From Glaesserella australis (GTDB lineage Bacteria > Pseudomonadota > Gammaproteobacteria > Enterobacterales > Pasteurellaceae): a DNA stretch of 64,000 bases. The stretch lies in NCBI RefSeq assembly GCF_003260095.1, contig NZ_PTPX01000020.1, forward strand, positions 1 through 64,000, in the 5' to 3' direction. Positions 48,216 through 55,320 of the stretch are shown piece after piece. The notes beneath the pieces were generated by a model. The model searched no databases, had not been told where the DNA came from, and saw nothing but the letters and a program-made list of their open reading frames with translations. How positions within the stretch are numbered: position 1 is the stretch's first letter; each line of letters opens with the position of its first letter. A program made the translations under genes and the position numbers.

Positions 48216-49857
48216 TTGCTGCCCCCAATAAATCTGCTAAAAAGAGTGCATTTGCTAAATATCGCTCTTGCTCTCCGCTTGTTAAATTCGGATAGGCTTC
48301 CGCTAATTTTTCCGCAGCTTCATCATAAGAGCTACACGCCATCACCACCGCAACTGCTTTCTTCACCACAGCATCTAATTGTCGATTAAAATCAGGTTCT
48401 ACTAAGGCTTCATCCACCATTTCATCTAATGCATCTTGCTCTTTGATCCCTGTTTTAAACTGAGCTGAAAAGGAATGCACTCGCCCCCCACACCCACAAG
48501 GACAATCATCTTCCCCCCTTTGAAAAAGGGGGGCTAGGGGAGATTTTACAACCCTATCCGACAATCCGACCGCTTGTGTCGGCTGTGCTGCACGCCCCAA
48601 CACCGCTTCACCCTCTTGAGCTTCAGGAATACCTAACTTATCCCTTGCCCAATTTGCAGGGATTTGTAGCCCAATATCCACCAACTTCGGTAAACTCTCG
48701 GCAAACAACGCCAAATCTGCAGGTTCTTTGGTGTCAAATTCAAACGTCGGAATACGAGTAGGATCGACATTCGGGAAATTAATCAACAAATACGGCAAAA
48801 TAATTTGCTGAGTAAATGTCTGCCCCAATTGCTTCACATCTGAAACTAACAAATCTCGTCGCACTTCATTGTGTACATTACCAAGGGCATTCGTTGAGCT
48901 TTTACCGTCCGCCCCACTGGTTAAGGTTTGCCCCAAAATCAAACGAGCGATAGATTTTTCACACCAATCCACCATTTGCAAAAACGGATTATTGCCCGAT
49001 GCTCCCCCAGCATTTGCCGCATTATGCAACTCAATACTCATCGACTCAGGCATAATGCCTGCCGCATTATGTCCGATTTCAGCTAACGCACGCTTGAGCG
49101 TTTGCTTCTCGTCTTTGGTTGCCCCTGCACCATATTTACCAATGCGAATCGGCATTCCATATAACTCTAAAAACTCTGCAAAGTCGTGGATAGAGTAGTG
49201 CTTAAACATATACAGCCACGCAAGCGTACGGAACAAGTTATTGCGTGCCGACTGTGTCGAGCGAGATTTGTGCGTATGAACCACCCACCCATAAGGGCGT
49301 AATGGTTCGCCAGTTTGATTTTGTGGGGTTTTAAGCAGTAAATTGTCTAACTTATCCCATTTAAACCACGACTGCGGACGGTGTATAAATGCATTCGGAT
49401 ACCACACCTTGCCATTAAATGCCCATTCAATTTCCAAAGCAGAAAAACCGTGACCGACAGCGTCCATACAGTCAATAATCAAGTCTTCAAGATTGCCGAT
49501 CTGATAAAACAACTCATCAACTTCATCACGCAGTTTTTCTTCCGCAGGTGTCGCATTGCGTGGAGCTTGAATAAACCAATCTACCCCCAACGCCGCACGC
49601 TTACGAGTTTGAATATTCGCAAAAATTGCCGAGTCACGCTCTTCAATATCCATAAATAACTCGTGCTGGGCAGTAATATCCCCATTTTCCGCATCATCAA
49701 AAATCTGCTTCATCTTCGCAGGGGTAATAAAATTGCTAGGGTGATCAGACAACACCCGCCCTGTCGCTGTAATTTCGGCTAAATTGGTTTGTAATATCTC
49801 ATTTTTAACGTGATTTAACTCTGTTTTAACTGGTTTATTTTTCTTACGCTTTGCCAT
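48202..49857 (-). CDS. Portal protein (Mu gp29/H-like, DUF935)
   Basis: 551 residues from ATG 49857 (MAKRKKNKPVK). Family stretches are ATGRVLSDHPSNFITPAKMK, FSALEIEWAFNGKVW and LGQTLTSGADGKSSTNALG. Near residue 440 a dispersed repeat is inserted in frame (KSPLAPLFQRGED), next to a Cys cluster CPCGCGG. The portal fold probably tolerates it, because it lies in a linker before the C-terminal helical part. Confidence 0.9.
   Translation of the reverse strand: MAKRKKNKPVKTELNHVKNEILQTNLAEITATGRVLSDHPSNFITPAKMKQIFDDAENGDITAQHELFMDIEERDSAIFANIQTRKRAALGVDWFIQAPRNATPAEEKLRDEVDELFYQIGNLEDLIIDCMDAVGHGFSALEIEWAFNGKVWYPNAFIHRPQSWFKWDKLDNLLLKTPQNQTGEPLRPYGWVVHTHKSRSTQSARNNLFRTLAWLYMFKHYSIHDFAEFLELYGMPIRIGKYGAGATKDEKQTLKRALAEIGHNAAGIMPESMSIELHNAANAGGASGNNPFLQMVDWCEKSIARLILGQTLTSGADGKSSTNALGNVHNEVRRDLLVSDVKQLGQTFTQQIILPYLLINFPNVDPTRIPTFEFDTKEPADLALFAESLPKLVDIGLQIPANWARDKLGIPEAQEGEAVLGRAAQPTQAVGLSDRVVKSPLAPLFQRGEDDCPCGCGGRVHSFSAQFKTGIKEQDALDEMVDEALVEPDFNRQLDAVVKKAVAVVMACSSYDEAAEKLAEAYPNLTSGEQERYLANALFLADLLGAANAEG
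48511..48548. repeat. C6/G6 dispersed repeat inside the portal gene
   Basis: TTCCCCCCTTTGAAAAAGGG, followed by GGGCTAGGGGAGATTTTA, is the same element as at 21044-21143. On the coding strand it stays open and encodes KSPLAPLFQRGED. Confidence 0.88.
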
Positions 49858-49875
49858 ATTCGCTACCTTCAAAAA

Positions 49876-49924
49876 CAGCCCCGACGGGGCTGACTTATGC
49901 TTAACCTAGGGTGTAAGCCCTAGG
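49876..49924. repeat. Double-hairpin repeat, copy B
   Basis: CAGCCCCGACGGGGCTG, then ACTTATGCTTAACC, then CTAGGGTGTAAGCCCTAG, filling the whole gap between terminase and portal genes. It is nearly the same as copy A in the first hairpin and linker. Confidence 0.75.
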
Positions 49925-49925
49925 A

Positions 49926-51551
49926 TCAATGTCGCCACTTACTCCGATATTCCCAATCTTCATCATCTATCGACTCCCACTCAATCGGGGCAGACGCTGT
50001 TACCGCATTACGCCACAACATCTCTAAAGCATCAGGGCCGTCATCGTGATCCGCTTTTGGAAAATGTCTAAGCTGGCTCTCAAGGGTAGAGTGCGAGCGG
50101 TGGATTAAAATCAAACCGTTAGCGATATGCGGTTGTAAGCTCTCAATCCGCAACATTTTGTCGGTGTTAGGCTTAACCGCCATAGCTGGCACAGGTTTTC
50201 CACGTTGTGCCGAGCGTTTAACCAGCTCCGTCTGTAAAAATTCCTGAAACTGCACCGTTTCTACAAACCATTTATGGCAGTGGTATTGCGTATGTAGCCT
50301 AATCACATCTTCGATAATCAAATCAGGCAAACGCTTTTTAATTTGGGCTTCGACCACATATAACTTACCGCTTGCACGGTGATACCCCCCAACCAAAATC
50401 GCCGACGGGTCACGGCTTGCCCCTGCTTTCCCCATAGACGGGTCTAACGCCCCAAAATAAATCAAGTCATCAGGCAACTCCGTCCAGTATTGCAAGCTGT
50501 TGGCAAAAATCGCATCATCACCGCTTACAGGGTCGTTTTGATATTCCGAGTCAAATGCCGAGTGACCGTCTGATGCACGGATTTTCATCAATGCCAAAAT
50601 CGGTCGAGCAAGCCACGAGACGACAGCACCTTTATCCATTTCCGCTTTATGTTGCTGGTAAAATAAGTCAGATAATGTGTCATCATCGCCCTCTTCTGAG
50701 AGGTAGATGTTCTCCCACTCGTCCCATAAAACCATATTATCTGGGTAACGCAAGATGGCTTTAAATCGGGCTTTACGCCAGCCTTTGGTACTTAAAACCC
50801 TATTTAATACGCTGTCGTAATGGAGGATGGTACCAACATAGATAACGTCAAACTTTTCGCCTGCAGCTCCAAGTTTTAACACTGCTTTTAAAATCCAATC
50901 GTGTAATTTATTGCGTTGCTCTGGCGTTTGTACTGACTCATCATTCTCAATATCGTCTAAAACAACCAAATCAGGGCGATAAGCACCATGACGACGACCA
51001 CGGAGTTTTTGCCCCGCACCGACAGCCTCAACCTTTTGATTTTTACTGGTCAGAATAGCACCTGCACGCCACACCTTGCCCGCACTAAGTTCTGGGAAAT
51101 CAATGCGTAAGCGTGGATTTGATTCAATCTCAACCTTAATCGCCTCAAGCATGCCATAAGCCTGTTCTTTTGTGTCCATGGCAATGATAATGTATCGTTT
51201 TTGGTCGGTGACCATGCACCAAAGCGGGAATAATTGAGTACAAATAGTGGATTTCGCCTCACCACGGGGAGCAGCAATGGCTTGGCGAACAGATTTATCC
51301 AAATCTACTACGGAGTCAGGTAACTGCTTAAACAGGTAGTCGTGTAGCTGAGATTTATGCTTAGATCGTACATAGTGTGGAAAATAGGCTTGTACAAAGT
51401 ATTCAAACCCATAAATAGGATCTAAAACCTTTTGACGACGTTCGCAAATAGATTGTGGTTTATCGTCCCACCCTTCAAAACTAGCTTCTATGTTTTGTTG
51501 TAACTGTCGTCGTAACTCTTCTAGCTCTTTTTCAAATTCTTTAATTTTCAT
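49926..51551 (-). CDS. Terminase large subunit (Mu gp28-like)
   Basis: 541 residues. ATPase Walker A-like APRGEAKST near residue 94, Walker B DLVVLDDIEND near 195, and nuclease Asp in FGALDPSMGK near 375. It packages phage DNA by the headful route with flanking host DNA in Mu relatives. Encoded between the small membrane protein and the portal. Confidence 0.92.
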   Translation of the reverse strand: MKIKEFEKELEELRRQLQQNIEASFEGWDDKPQSICERRQKVLDPIYGFEYFVQAYFPHYVRSKHKSQLHDYLFKQLPDSVVDLDKSVRQAIAAPRGEAKSTICTQLFPLWCMVTDQKRYIIIAMDTKEQAYGMLEAIKVEIESNPRLRIDFPELSAGKVWRAGAILTSKNQKVEAVGAGQKLRGRRHGAYRPDLVVLDDIENDESVQTPEQRNKLHDWILKAVLKLGAAGEKFDVIYVGTILHYDSVLNRVLSTKGWRKARFKAILRYPDNMVLWDEWENIYLSEEGDDDTLSDLFYQQHKAEMDKGAVVSWLARPILALMKIRASDGHSAFDSEYQNDPVSGDDAIFANSLQYWTELPDDLIYFGALDPSMGKAGASRDPSAILVGGYHRASGKLYVVEAQIKKRLPDLIIEDVIRLHTQYHCHKWFVETVQFQEFLQTELVKRSAQRGKPVPAMAVKPNTDKMLRIESLQPHIANGLILIHRSHSTLESQLRHFPKADHDDGPDALEMLWRNAVTASAPIEWESIDDEDWEYRSKWRH

Positions 51552-51554
51552 GGG

Positions 51555-51701
51555 CTATACACAAATTGCGATAAATAATAACCAACCCCAACCGTCTGCA
51601 CCGCTGAGCATTAGTTTTATTGCACCAACAATACAAGCAAGTTGCACAATCCAACGGAAATAGTAATGTTTATGCACGATAACTTGTTTTTCTTCGCTCA
51701 T
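51555..51701 (-). CDS. Small membrane protein between terminase subunits
   Basis: 48 residues. Starts MSEEKQVIVHKHYYFRW, followed by two hydrophobic stretches (IVQLACIVGAIKLML and WGWLLFIAICV). Its ATG overlaps the stop of the upstream terminase gene (TAATG), so it should be translationally coupled, and it ends 3 bp before the large subunit. Function unknown. Confidence 0.65.
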   Translation of the reverse strand: MSEEKQVIVHKHYYFRWIVQLACIVGAIKLMLSGADGWGWLLFIAICV

Positions 51702-52201
51702 TACTTAAACTCCTTTTTAAACTGTATTTCTAGCTCGTCTAACATTTCTAAAAAGTCTGGCAATAAATGTGGCTTCTTGGTCTTGACGATATTTGCCATC
51801 ATCTCAATCGCACGCATAGCGGTTGCTATCGCACTCGTTTCAGGCAATAACTTTTTACTCGATGCCGTCATTTTGGCAAACGAATCAGCCAGAGCAGATA
51901 ATGCTTCAACCTTTTCAGCTGTTGTCATCTCTTGATTTTGCTCAAGCTCAGTCATCAAGGCTCGGTACTTAATCAAAAAACCAGCTAACAAGCCTTGAGC
52001 GATACTCTCAATGCCACCACTTGCCATAACTTGCACATCACGGGCTTTATCCCAATTGTCTCCGTTCTTCTCGGCATTGGCTTTCCAGCGGCGAGCCGTT
52101 CCGAACGACACACCAGCACGCTCTGCAGCCATTTCAAGGCTTAATCGGTCAAATACATAAGCCTGTCTAACCGTTTTTTGTACTTCAACATCGTGTGCCA
52201 T
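51701..52201 (-). CDS. Terminase small subunit-like protein (Mu gp27 place, DUF1804)
   Basis: 166 residues from ATG 52201. The N-terminal helix-turn-helix (SLEMAAERAGVSFGTARRWK) suits DNA recognition. The rest is helical. It sits before the large terminase, as in FluMu-type phages. Confidence 0.82.
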   Translation of the reverse strand: MAHDVEVQKTVRQAYVFDRLSLEMAAERAGVSFGTARRWKANAEKNGDNWDKARDVQVMASGGIESIAQGLLAGFLIKYRALMTELEQNQEMTTAEKVEALSALADSFAKMTASSKKLLPETSAIATAMRAIEMMANIVKTKKPHLLPDFLEMLDELEIQFKKEFK

Positions 52202-52208
52202 ACACCCT

Positions 52209-52463
52209 CTACATACCAAATTTCAAGCGTAGTAACTCAAAACCAACAGCGATAATGCCACCACCCACACCGCCAGCAATCACTGCATCACGGCGATTTT
52301 TACGAGCCATATCATCAACTAACTTTTTCGTAGCGTGGACTTCTTTCTGCAAGGCATCAATTCGCTCATTTTGCGAGTCAATCTTCTCATTTGCTGACGT
52401 AACCGCTTCTAAAATCAGGTCTAATTTTTCAGAATCTGTCTGTTTTTGCTTTCTGCGACTCAT
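52209..52463 (-). CDS. Small coiled-coil membrane protein (Mu gp26 region)
   Basis: 84 residues: a charged coiled coil (NEKIDSQNERIDALQKEV) followed by a C-terminal hydrophobic glycine-rich segment (AVIAGGVGGGIIAVGFELL). It overlaps the preceding gene by 4 bp. Role unknown, possibly lysis or membrane anchoring. Confidence 0.7.
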   Translation of the reverse strand: MSRRKQKQTDSEKLDLILEAVTSANEKIDSQNERIDALQKEVHATKKLVDDMARKNRRDAVIAGGVGGGIIAVGFELLRLKFGM

Positions 52464-52720
52464 TGTTTGTCCGCCTTTTTATCTAATTTTTGATTAACTT
52501 CTTTTAGCCCTTCCAAAATATCATCCAGCTTCTCTTTTAAGCCCTTATTGACTTCTTGAGCCAGCTCCTTAGATTGATATTTCTGCTCAATTTCTTGCTT
52601 CAACTCTTTAATGTTTTGTTCATTGCGGCTAATTCTGTCAAAAATCACCTTGGCACTAAAAGCAACAAGGGGAGCAACCACAAAAGAGACCAACATCTGA
52701 AACAGCTTCTCATCAATCAT
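52460..52720 (-). CDS. Small membrane/coiled-coil protein (Mu gp25 region)
   Basis: 86 residues: an N-terminal membrane segment (MLVSFVVAPLVAFSAKVIF) and a long Lys/Glu coiled coil to the end. It is the mirror image of the next gene, which has coil first and membrane segment last; the two could pair. Function unknown. Confidence 0.7.
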   Translation of the reverse strand: MIDEKLFQMLVSFVVAPLVAFSAKVIFDRISRNEQNIKELKQEIEQKYQSKELAQEVNKGLKEKLDDILEGLKEVNQKLDKKADKQ

Positions 52721-52871
52721 AACGCCCCCGTTTTGCTCGACCGACAGGGGACTGATTGCCTTGCTTAACTGCCATTTTTAACAAATCACGACGAGTAGCA
52801 ACGGCTGGTTTCTGTTTTCTAAAAACACGCTCACACCACCAGCTACGGAGCTTTTTGAATAGTTTTACCAT
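52713..52871 (-). CDS. Small basic protein
   Basis: 52 residues, strongly basic, beginning MVKLFKKLRSWWCERVF and ending GRAKRGRYD. GGAG lies 8 nt before the ATG. It overlaps Rz1 at its start and the next gene by 8 bp at its end, which fits the tight packing of the operon. Not recognised. Confidence 0.6.
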   Translation of the reverse strand: MVKLFKKLRSWWCERVFRKQKPAVATRRDLLKMAVKQGNQSPVGRAKRGRYD

Positions 52872-53073
52872 TACAAATCTCCTCATAGGTCAGATTGTGA
52901 GCCAGCACTTGACGCTTCGTCTCCGTCGTATCTTGACGACTTGGGTAAATCAGCCCGAATGCCGTGCAACCTGTCGTCGTCACGGAAGTAACCGTGGGCG
53001 TGCAACCGCTGATCAACAGTGGAAGCATTGCTACGCTTAACATCATCTTGATTTTTCTGCTTAATTTGTACAT
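52843..53073 (-). CDS. Outer-membrane spanin lipoprotein (Rz1-like)
   Basis: 76 residues from ATG 53073. Basic start MYKLSRKIK, hydrophobic core and a lipobox LLISGC with the lipid-bearing Cys near residue 22. It is embedded mostly inside the Rz gene in another frame, the lambda Rz/Rz1 design. A longer upstream frame exists but has no signal. Confidence 0.75.
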   Translation of the reverse strand: MYKLSRKIKMMLSVAMLPLLISGCTPTVTSVTTTGCTAFGLIYPSRQDTTETKRQVLAHNLTYEEICNGKTIQKAP

Positions 53074-53242
53074 TTTTGATCTCCGTTTTTTGAGCCTGAA
53101 TTTCTGCCTGTTTTTGGGCGTTTTCTGCGGTGAGTTGCGCATTTTTCTTACGCTCTCTCGACACTTGCCAACTTTTATAACCAACAAAAGAGACAACTGA
53201 GCCTGCAAGTACGGCTAACGGAATAATCTGGTCAACAATCAT
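52883..53242 (-). CDS. Inner-membrane spanin (Rz-like)
   Basis: 119 residues. An N-terminal membrane anchor (IIPLAVLAGSVVSFVGY) is followed by a coiled coil (ERKKNAQLTAENAQKQAEIQ). With Rz1 it fuses the inner and outer membranes at lysis. The start overlaps the preceding gene by 4 bp. Confidence 0.75.
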   Translation of the reverse strand: MIVDQIIPLAVLAGSVVSFVGYKSWQVSRERKKNAQLTAENAQKQAEIQAQKTEIKNVQIKQKNQDDVKRSNASTVDQRLHAHGYFRDDDRLHGIRADLPKSSRYDGDEASSAGSQSDL

Positions 53243-53460
53243 TCTTTACCTCCACGATTTAACGCATTGGCAAAGCCTTTTGTCGCCACGCCACCACCGC
53301 AAAATAAAGCAAATACTGTAAACAGCTCCGCCACATTGGCACGGTCTAAATAAACCGAATAAGCCAAAATCCCTGCCATGAGCAACGCCCCGAAAAACTG
53401 GATAAACGCCGTTGTGGATAAGCGTCCGTTATCGTTTGTGATTAATTCTTTAAATTTCAT
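53239..53460 (-). CDS. Small two-helix membrane protein, holin candidate (DUF2644-like)
   Basis: 73 residues with two hydrophobic segments (AFIQFFGALLMAGILAYSVYL and LFTVFALFCGGGVATKGF). It lies directly between the endolysin and the spanins, the usual holin place. The holin role is inferred from position and topology. Confidence 0.65.
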   Translation of the reverse strand: MKFKELITNDNGRLSTTAFIQFFGALLMAGILAYSVYLDRANVAELFTVFALFCGGGVATKGFANALNRGGKE

Positions 53461-53462
53461 CT

Positions 53463-54008
53463 TTACCCCTTAAATAAATGTTCTATATTCACAACTTCTT
53501 CACTATCCAACCACGCCCACACATCAAAGCAAGGGCAATCTTTCACCCACTCATTCGGGGCAATAGTGCCATCACCATTACGATCAGGACTTAAATCCCG
53601 ATGTCCATAAATCTTCGCATTCGGGTATTTCGCTTCAAGATCACGCAGTAAACGGTGTAATGCGTGCCATTGTGCTTCGGTAAATTCAGCGTGATTTTTG
53701 CCACTTGCCGTAATACCACCTACCACACAAATCCCGATAGAGTGGAGATTGTGACCTTTAACGTGAGCGCCCATTTCGCCAACTTGACGACCTGTTTCAA
53801 CAGTTCCGTCCACATCAATCACAAAGTGATAACCAAGGTGTTCAAGGTGAGAATTAAAGGTTTTCACCGCCCCCGCCAATCGTTTAAAGCCTCGTGGCTT
53901 ATGCCAACTGTCAATCACTTCAGCAGATGATTTGCCCGATTGATTTAAACTTTTACCATTACGAGTAGCTGAACAATGGATTACGATTTTTCTAATAGGA
54001 AAGGTCAT
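53463..54008 (-). CDS. Endolysin, N-acetylmuramoyl-L-alanine amidase
   Basis: 181 residues, Amidase_2/PGRP fold related to T7 lysozyme. Zinc ligands are His in IVIHCSAT (near 11), His near 113 or 130 (IYGHRDLSPDRNGDG) and Cys in CPCFDVWAWL. It has no signal peptide, so a holin is needed. It is the first gene of the late lysis operon. Its GAGG ribosome site lies in the 3' arm of the terminator hairpin at 54018-54040. Confidence 0.92.
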   Translation of the reverse strand: MTFPIRKIVIHCSATRNGKSLNQSGKSSAEVIDSWHKPRGFKRLAGAVKTFNSHLEHLGYHFVIDVDGTVETGRQVGEMGAHVKGHNLHSIGICVVGGITASGKNHAEFTEAQWHALHRLLRDLEAKYPNAKIYGHRDLSPDRNGDGTIAPNEWVKDCPCFDVWAWLDSEEVVNIEHLFKG

Positions 54009-54040
54009 AAAAAAAGCCTCTTTAAGCGATACTTAAAGAG
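54009..54040 (-). terminator. Terminator overlapping the lysis promoter start
   Basis: The 9-bp stem CTCTTTAAG/CTTAAAGAG (arms 54032-54040 and 54018-54026) is followed by GCTTTTTTT, ending at the endolysin ATG. It would stop transcripts coming from the activator gene. The late start, near 54034, is inside the 5' arm. Confidence 0.85.
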
Positions 54041-54085
54041 ACTTTAAAGGATTTATCCTTGTGTTGAGAGTGGCAAGCCTTCAAC
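54041..54085 (-). promoter_or_regulatory. Putative Mor/C-dependent late promoter (Plys-like)
   Basis: The motif GTTGAAGGCTTGCCACTCT (54067-54085; one base differs from the other two copies) is followed after 20 nt by -10 TAAAGT (54041-54046). Predicted start near 54034. The activator gene ends two bases upstream. Confidence 0.75.
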
Positions 54086-54086
54086 G

Positions 54087-54515
54087 CTAGAATAGCGTGG
54101 CTTGTGATGATTGCTGTTCTTTTATCTTTGCCTGCCGCACAATTTCCCACCCTGTTCGCCATGTAATATCAAACTGCGGACAAAGCTCTACCATTGCCAT
54201 TCGCCCACTAATATTACGAGACTGCATTTCACAAAATGCTGCATAAAAACGCTGATTACGTAAAACTTTTAATGCCTTATCACAACGCGGAATATAAATC
54301 TCATCTCGTCCATAGTGATGTAGCAACTGATTTGCAAGATCTTCCCCAACAACATTTTTCACTTTTTCAAAATATCGCGTGGATTCCCCTGCCAACCAAA
54401 ACGAGCCACCACCCAATTTACGCACAAGCTTCTCAGTCGCAGGCATGCCAATAATATCCACCATTTCAATCATGCTCTGTGGTAAATAATCAACAACTTG
54501 TTCAAATTCACTCAT
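54087..54515 (-). CDS. mor: Mor/C-family transcription activator
   Basis: 142 residues from ATG 54515, with GGGGGGA upstream. Features of the Mor family are LPQSMIEMVDIIGMPATEKL, a beta-strand region (EIYIPRCDKALKVLRNQ) and a C-terminal helix-turn-helix (GRMAMVELCPQFDITWRTGW). In Mu, Mor and C bind upstream of -35-less promoters and recruit RNA polymerase. Here one protein appears to serve both roles, directly before the lysis promoter. Confidence 0.85.
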   Translation of the reverse strand: MSEFEQVVDYLPQSMIEMVDIIGMPATEKLVRKLGGGSFWLAGESTRYFEKVKNVVGEDLANQLLHHYGRDEIYIPRCDKALKVLRNQRFYAAFCEMQSRNISGRMAMVELCPQFDITWRTGWEIVRQAKIKEQQSSQATLF

Positions 54516-54635
54516 ATTGTCCCCCCATAAAGATTTCCCCATATTGTCAGGCACTTTTTTCAAAAGAGTGAACATTTTGCAAAAAAATTTAGAAAAAGAC
54601 CACTTGCCAGGGAAGCCTAACAAGCGGTCTTAAAG

Positions 54636-54779
54636 TTATGAATGTTTACAAGAACATTGTGGAATAGGGAATGGGCGTTTTTTCGCTTTCACAACCACCC
54701 CAGTATCAGCGTGCTTGAAAGACCAGCGAAAAATAATAGGACAAACCATCCCACAATGAGAACATATGGTTGTAGCCAT
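54636..54779 (-). CDS. Small zinc-ribbon-like protein
   Basis: 47 residues from ATG 54779, starting MATTICSHCGMVCPIIFRWS and ending PIPQCSCKHS. CxxC plus CxC pairs suggest a zinc site. Mu encodes a small zinc protein (Com) that controls mom translation; this could be an analogue, but it lies before mor, not before the methyltransferase. Confidence 0.6.
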   Translation of the reverse strand: MATTICSHCGMVCPIIFRWSFKHADTGVVVKAKKRPFPIPQCSCKHS

Positions 54780-54923
54780 AGGTATTTCCCTATAAAAATG
54801 GGCTTTACCTAAACTTTAGTCTTTACTTAAAGTGAAAAAATAGTTACTATTTAGCCACTTTCTATGCCAAGAAAGACTAAAGAGAACCAATAAGCCCTTT
54901 AAAATGGCTCTTTTGTTCCATTT

Positions 54924-54960
54924 AAGCCCTAAAGGTTGCAGCCTTTGGGGCTTTTGTTTT
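54924..54960 (+). terminator. Orphan + strand terminator
   Basis: The stem AAGCCCTAAAGG/CCTTTGGGGCTT is followed by TTGTTTT on the + strand, where no + gene ends. A weak + promoter (TTTACT, 17 nt, TACTAT around 54828-54860) would give a roughly 100-nt antisense RNA. The stretch 54780-55320 has no open reading frame that I can support. Confidence 0.5.
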
Positions 54961-54982
54961 GATATAGCATCAAAACAAAATC

Positions 54983-55021
54983 ATTCTACGATCAAATTTC
55001 AAACAAATCAAGAAATTGATC
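54983..55021 (-). promoter_or_regulatory. Putative middle promoter with operator dyad
   Basis: TTGATT (55006-55011), a 17-nt spacer and TAGAAT (54983-54988) lie after the early terminator and before the zinc protein and mor. A dyad GATCAAATTTC/GAAATTGATC (54990-55021) covers it, so a repressor or activator probably binds here. Confidence 0.45.
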
Positions 55022-55228
55022 GTCAAAACCTATCATAAAACGCCCAGAATAGCCCATAGTTGCATTTTTATCAAAATTTAATGTTTAGCTTAAGCTAAAG
55101 GAATAACTCGCTTAAAATCGCTTAAATTTGCAAATTATTTTGCATAACTATTTTTTGAACAACGTTCTTTTTTCGTCTTTTTTCGTCTTTTGCACCATAA
55201 ATAGCATAATTATTCAAATTTAAAGCAT

Positions 55229-55288
55229 AAAAAAAGAGCCACGGCGTGGCTCAATTATGCGCAACCCCGTACGCTTGCGTGCGGGGGA
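55229..55288 (-). terminator. Early-operon terminator / double-hairpin repeat, copy C
   Basis: GAGCCACGCCGTGGCTC plus TTTTTTT (55229-55252) is a strong leftward terminator. With the second hairpin CCCCGCACGC/GCGTACGGGG (55266-55288) and a TATGC-type linker, it has the same two-hairpin layout as copies A and B. Confidence 0.8.
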
Positions 55289-55320
55289 TAAAAAGATCGG
55301 CAGTTAAGCAACCTTCAAAT

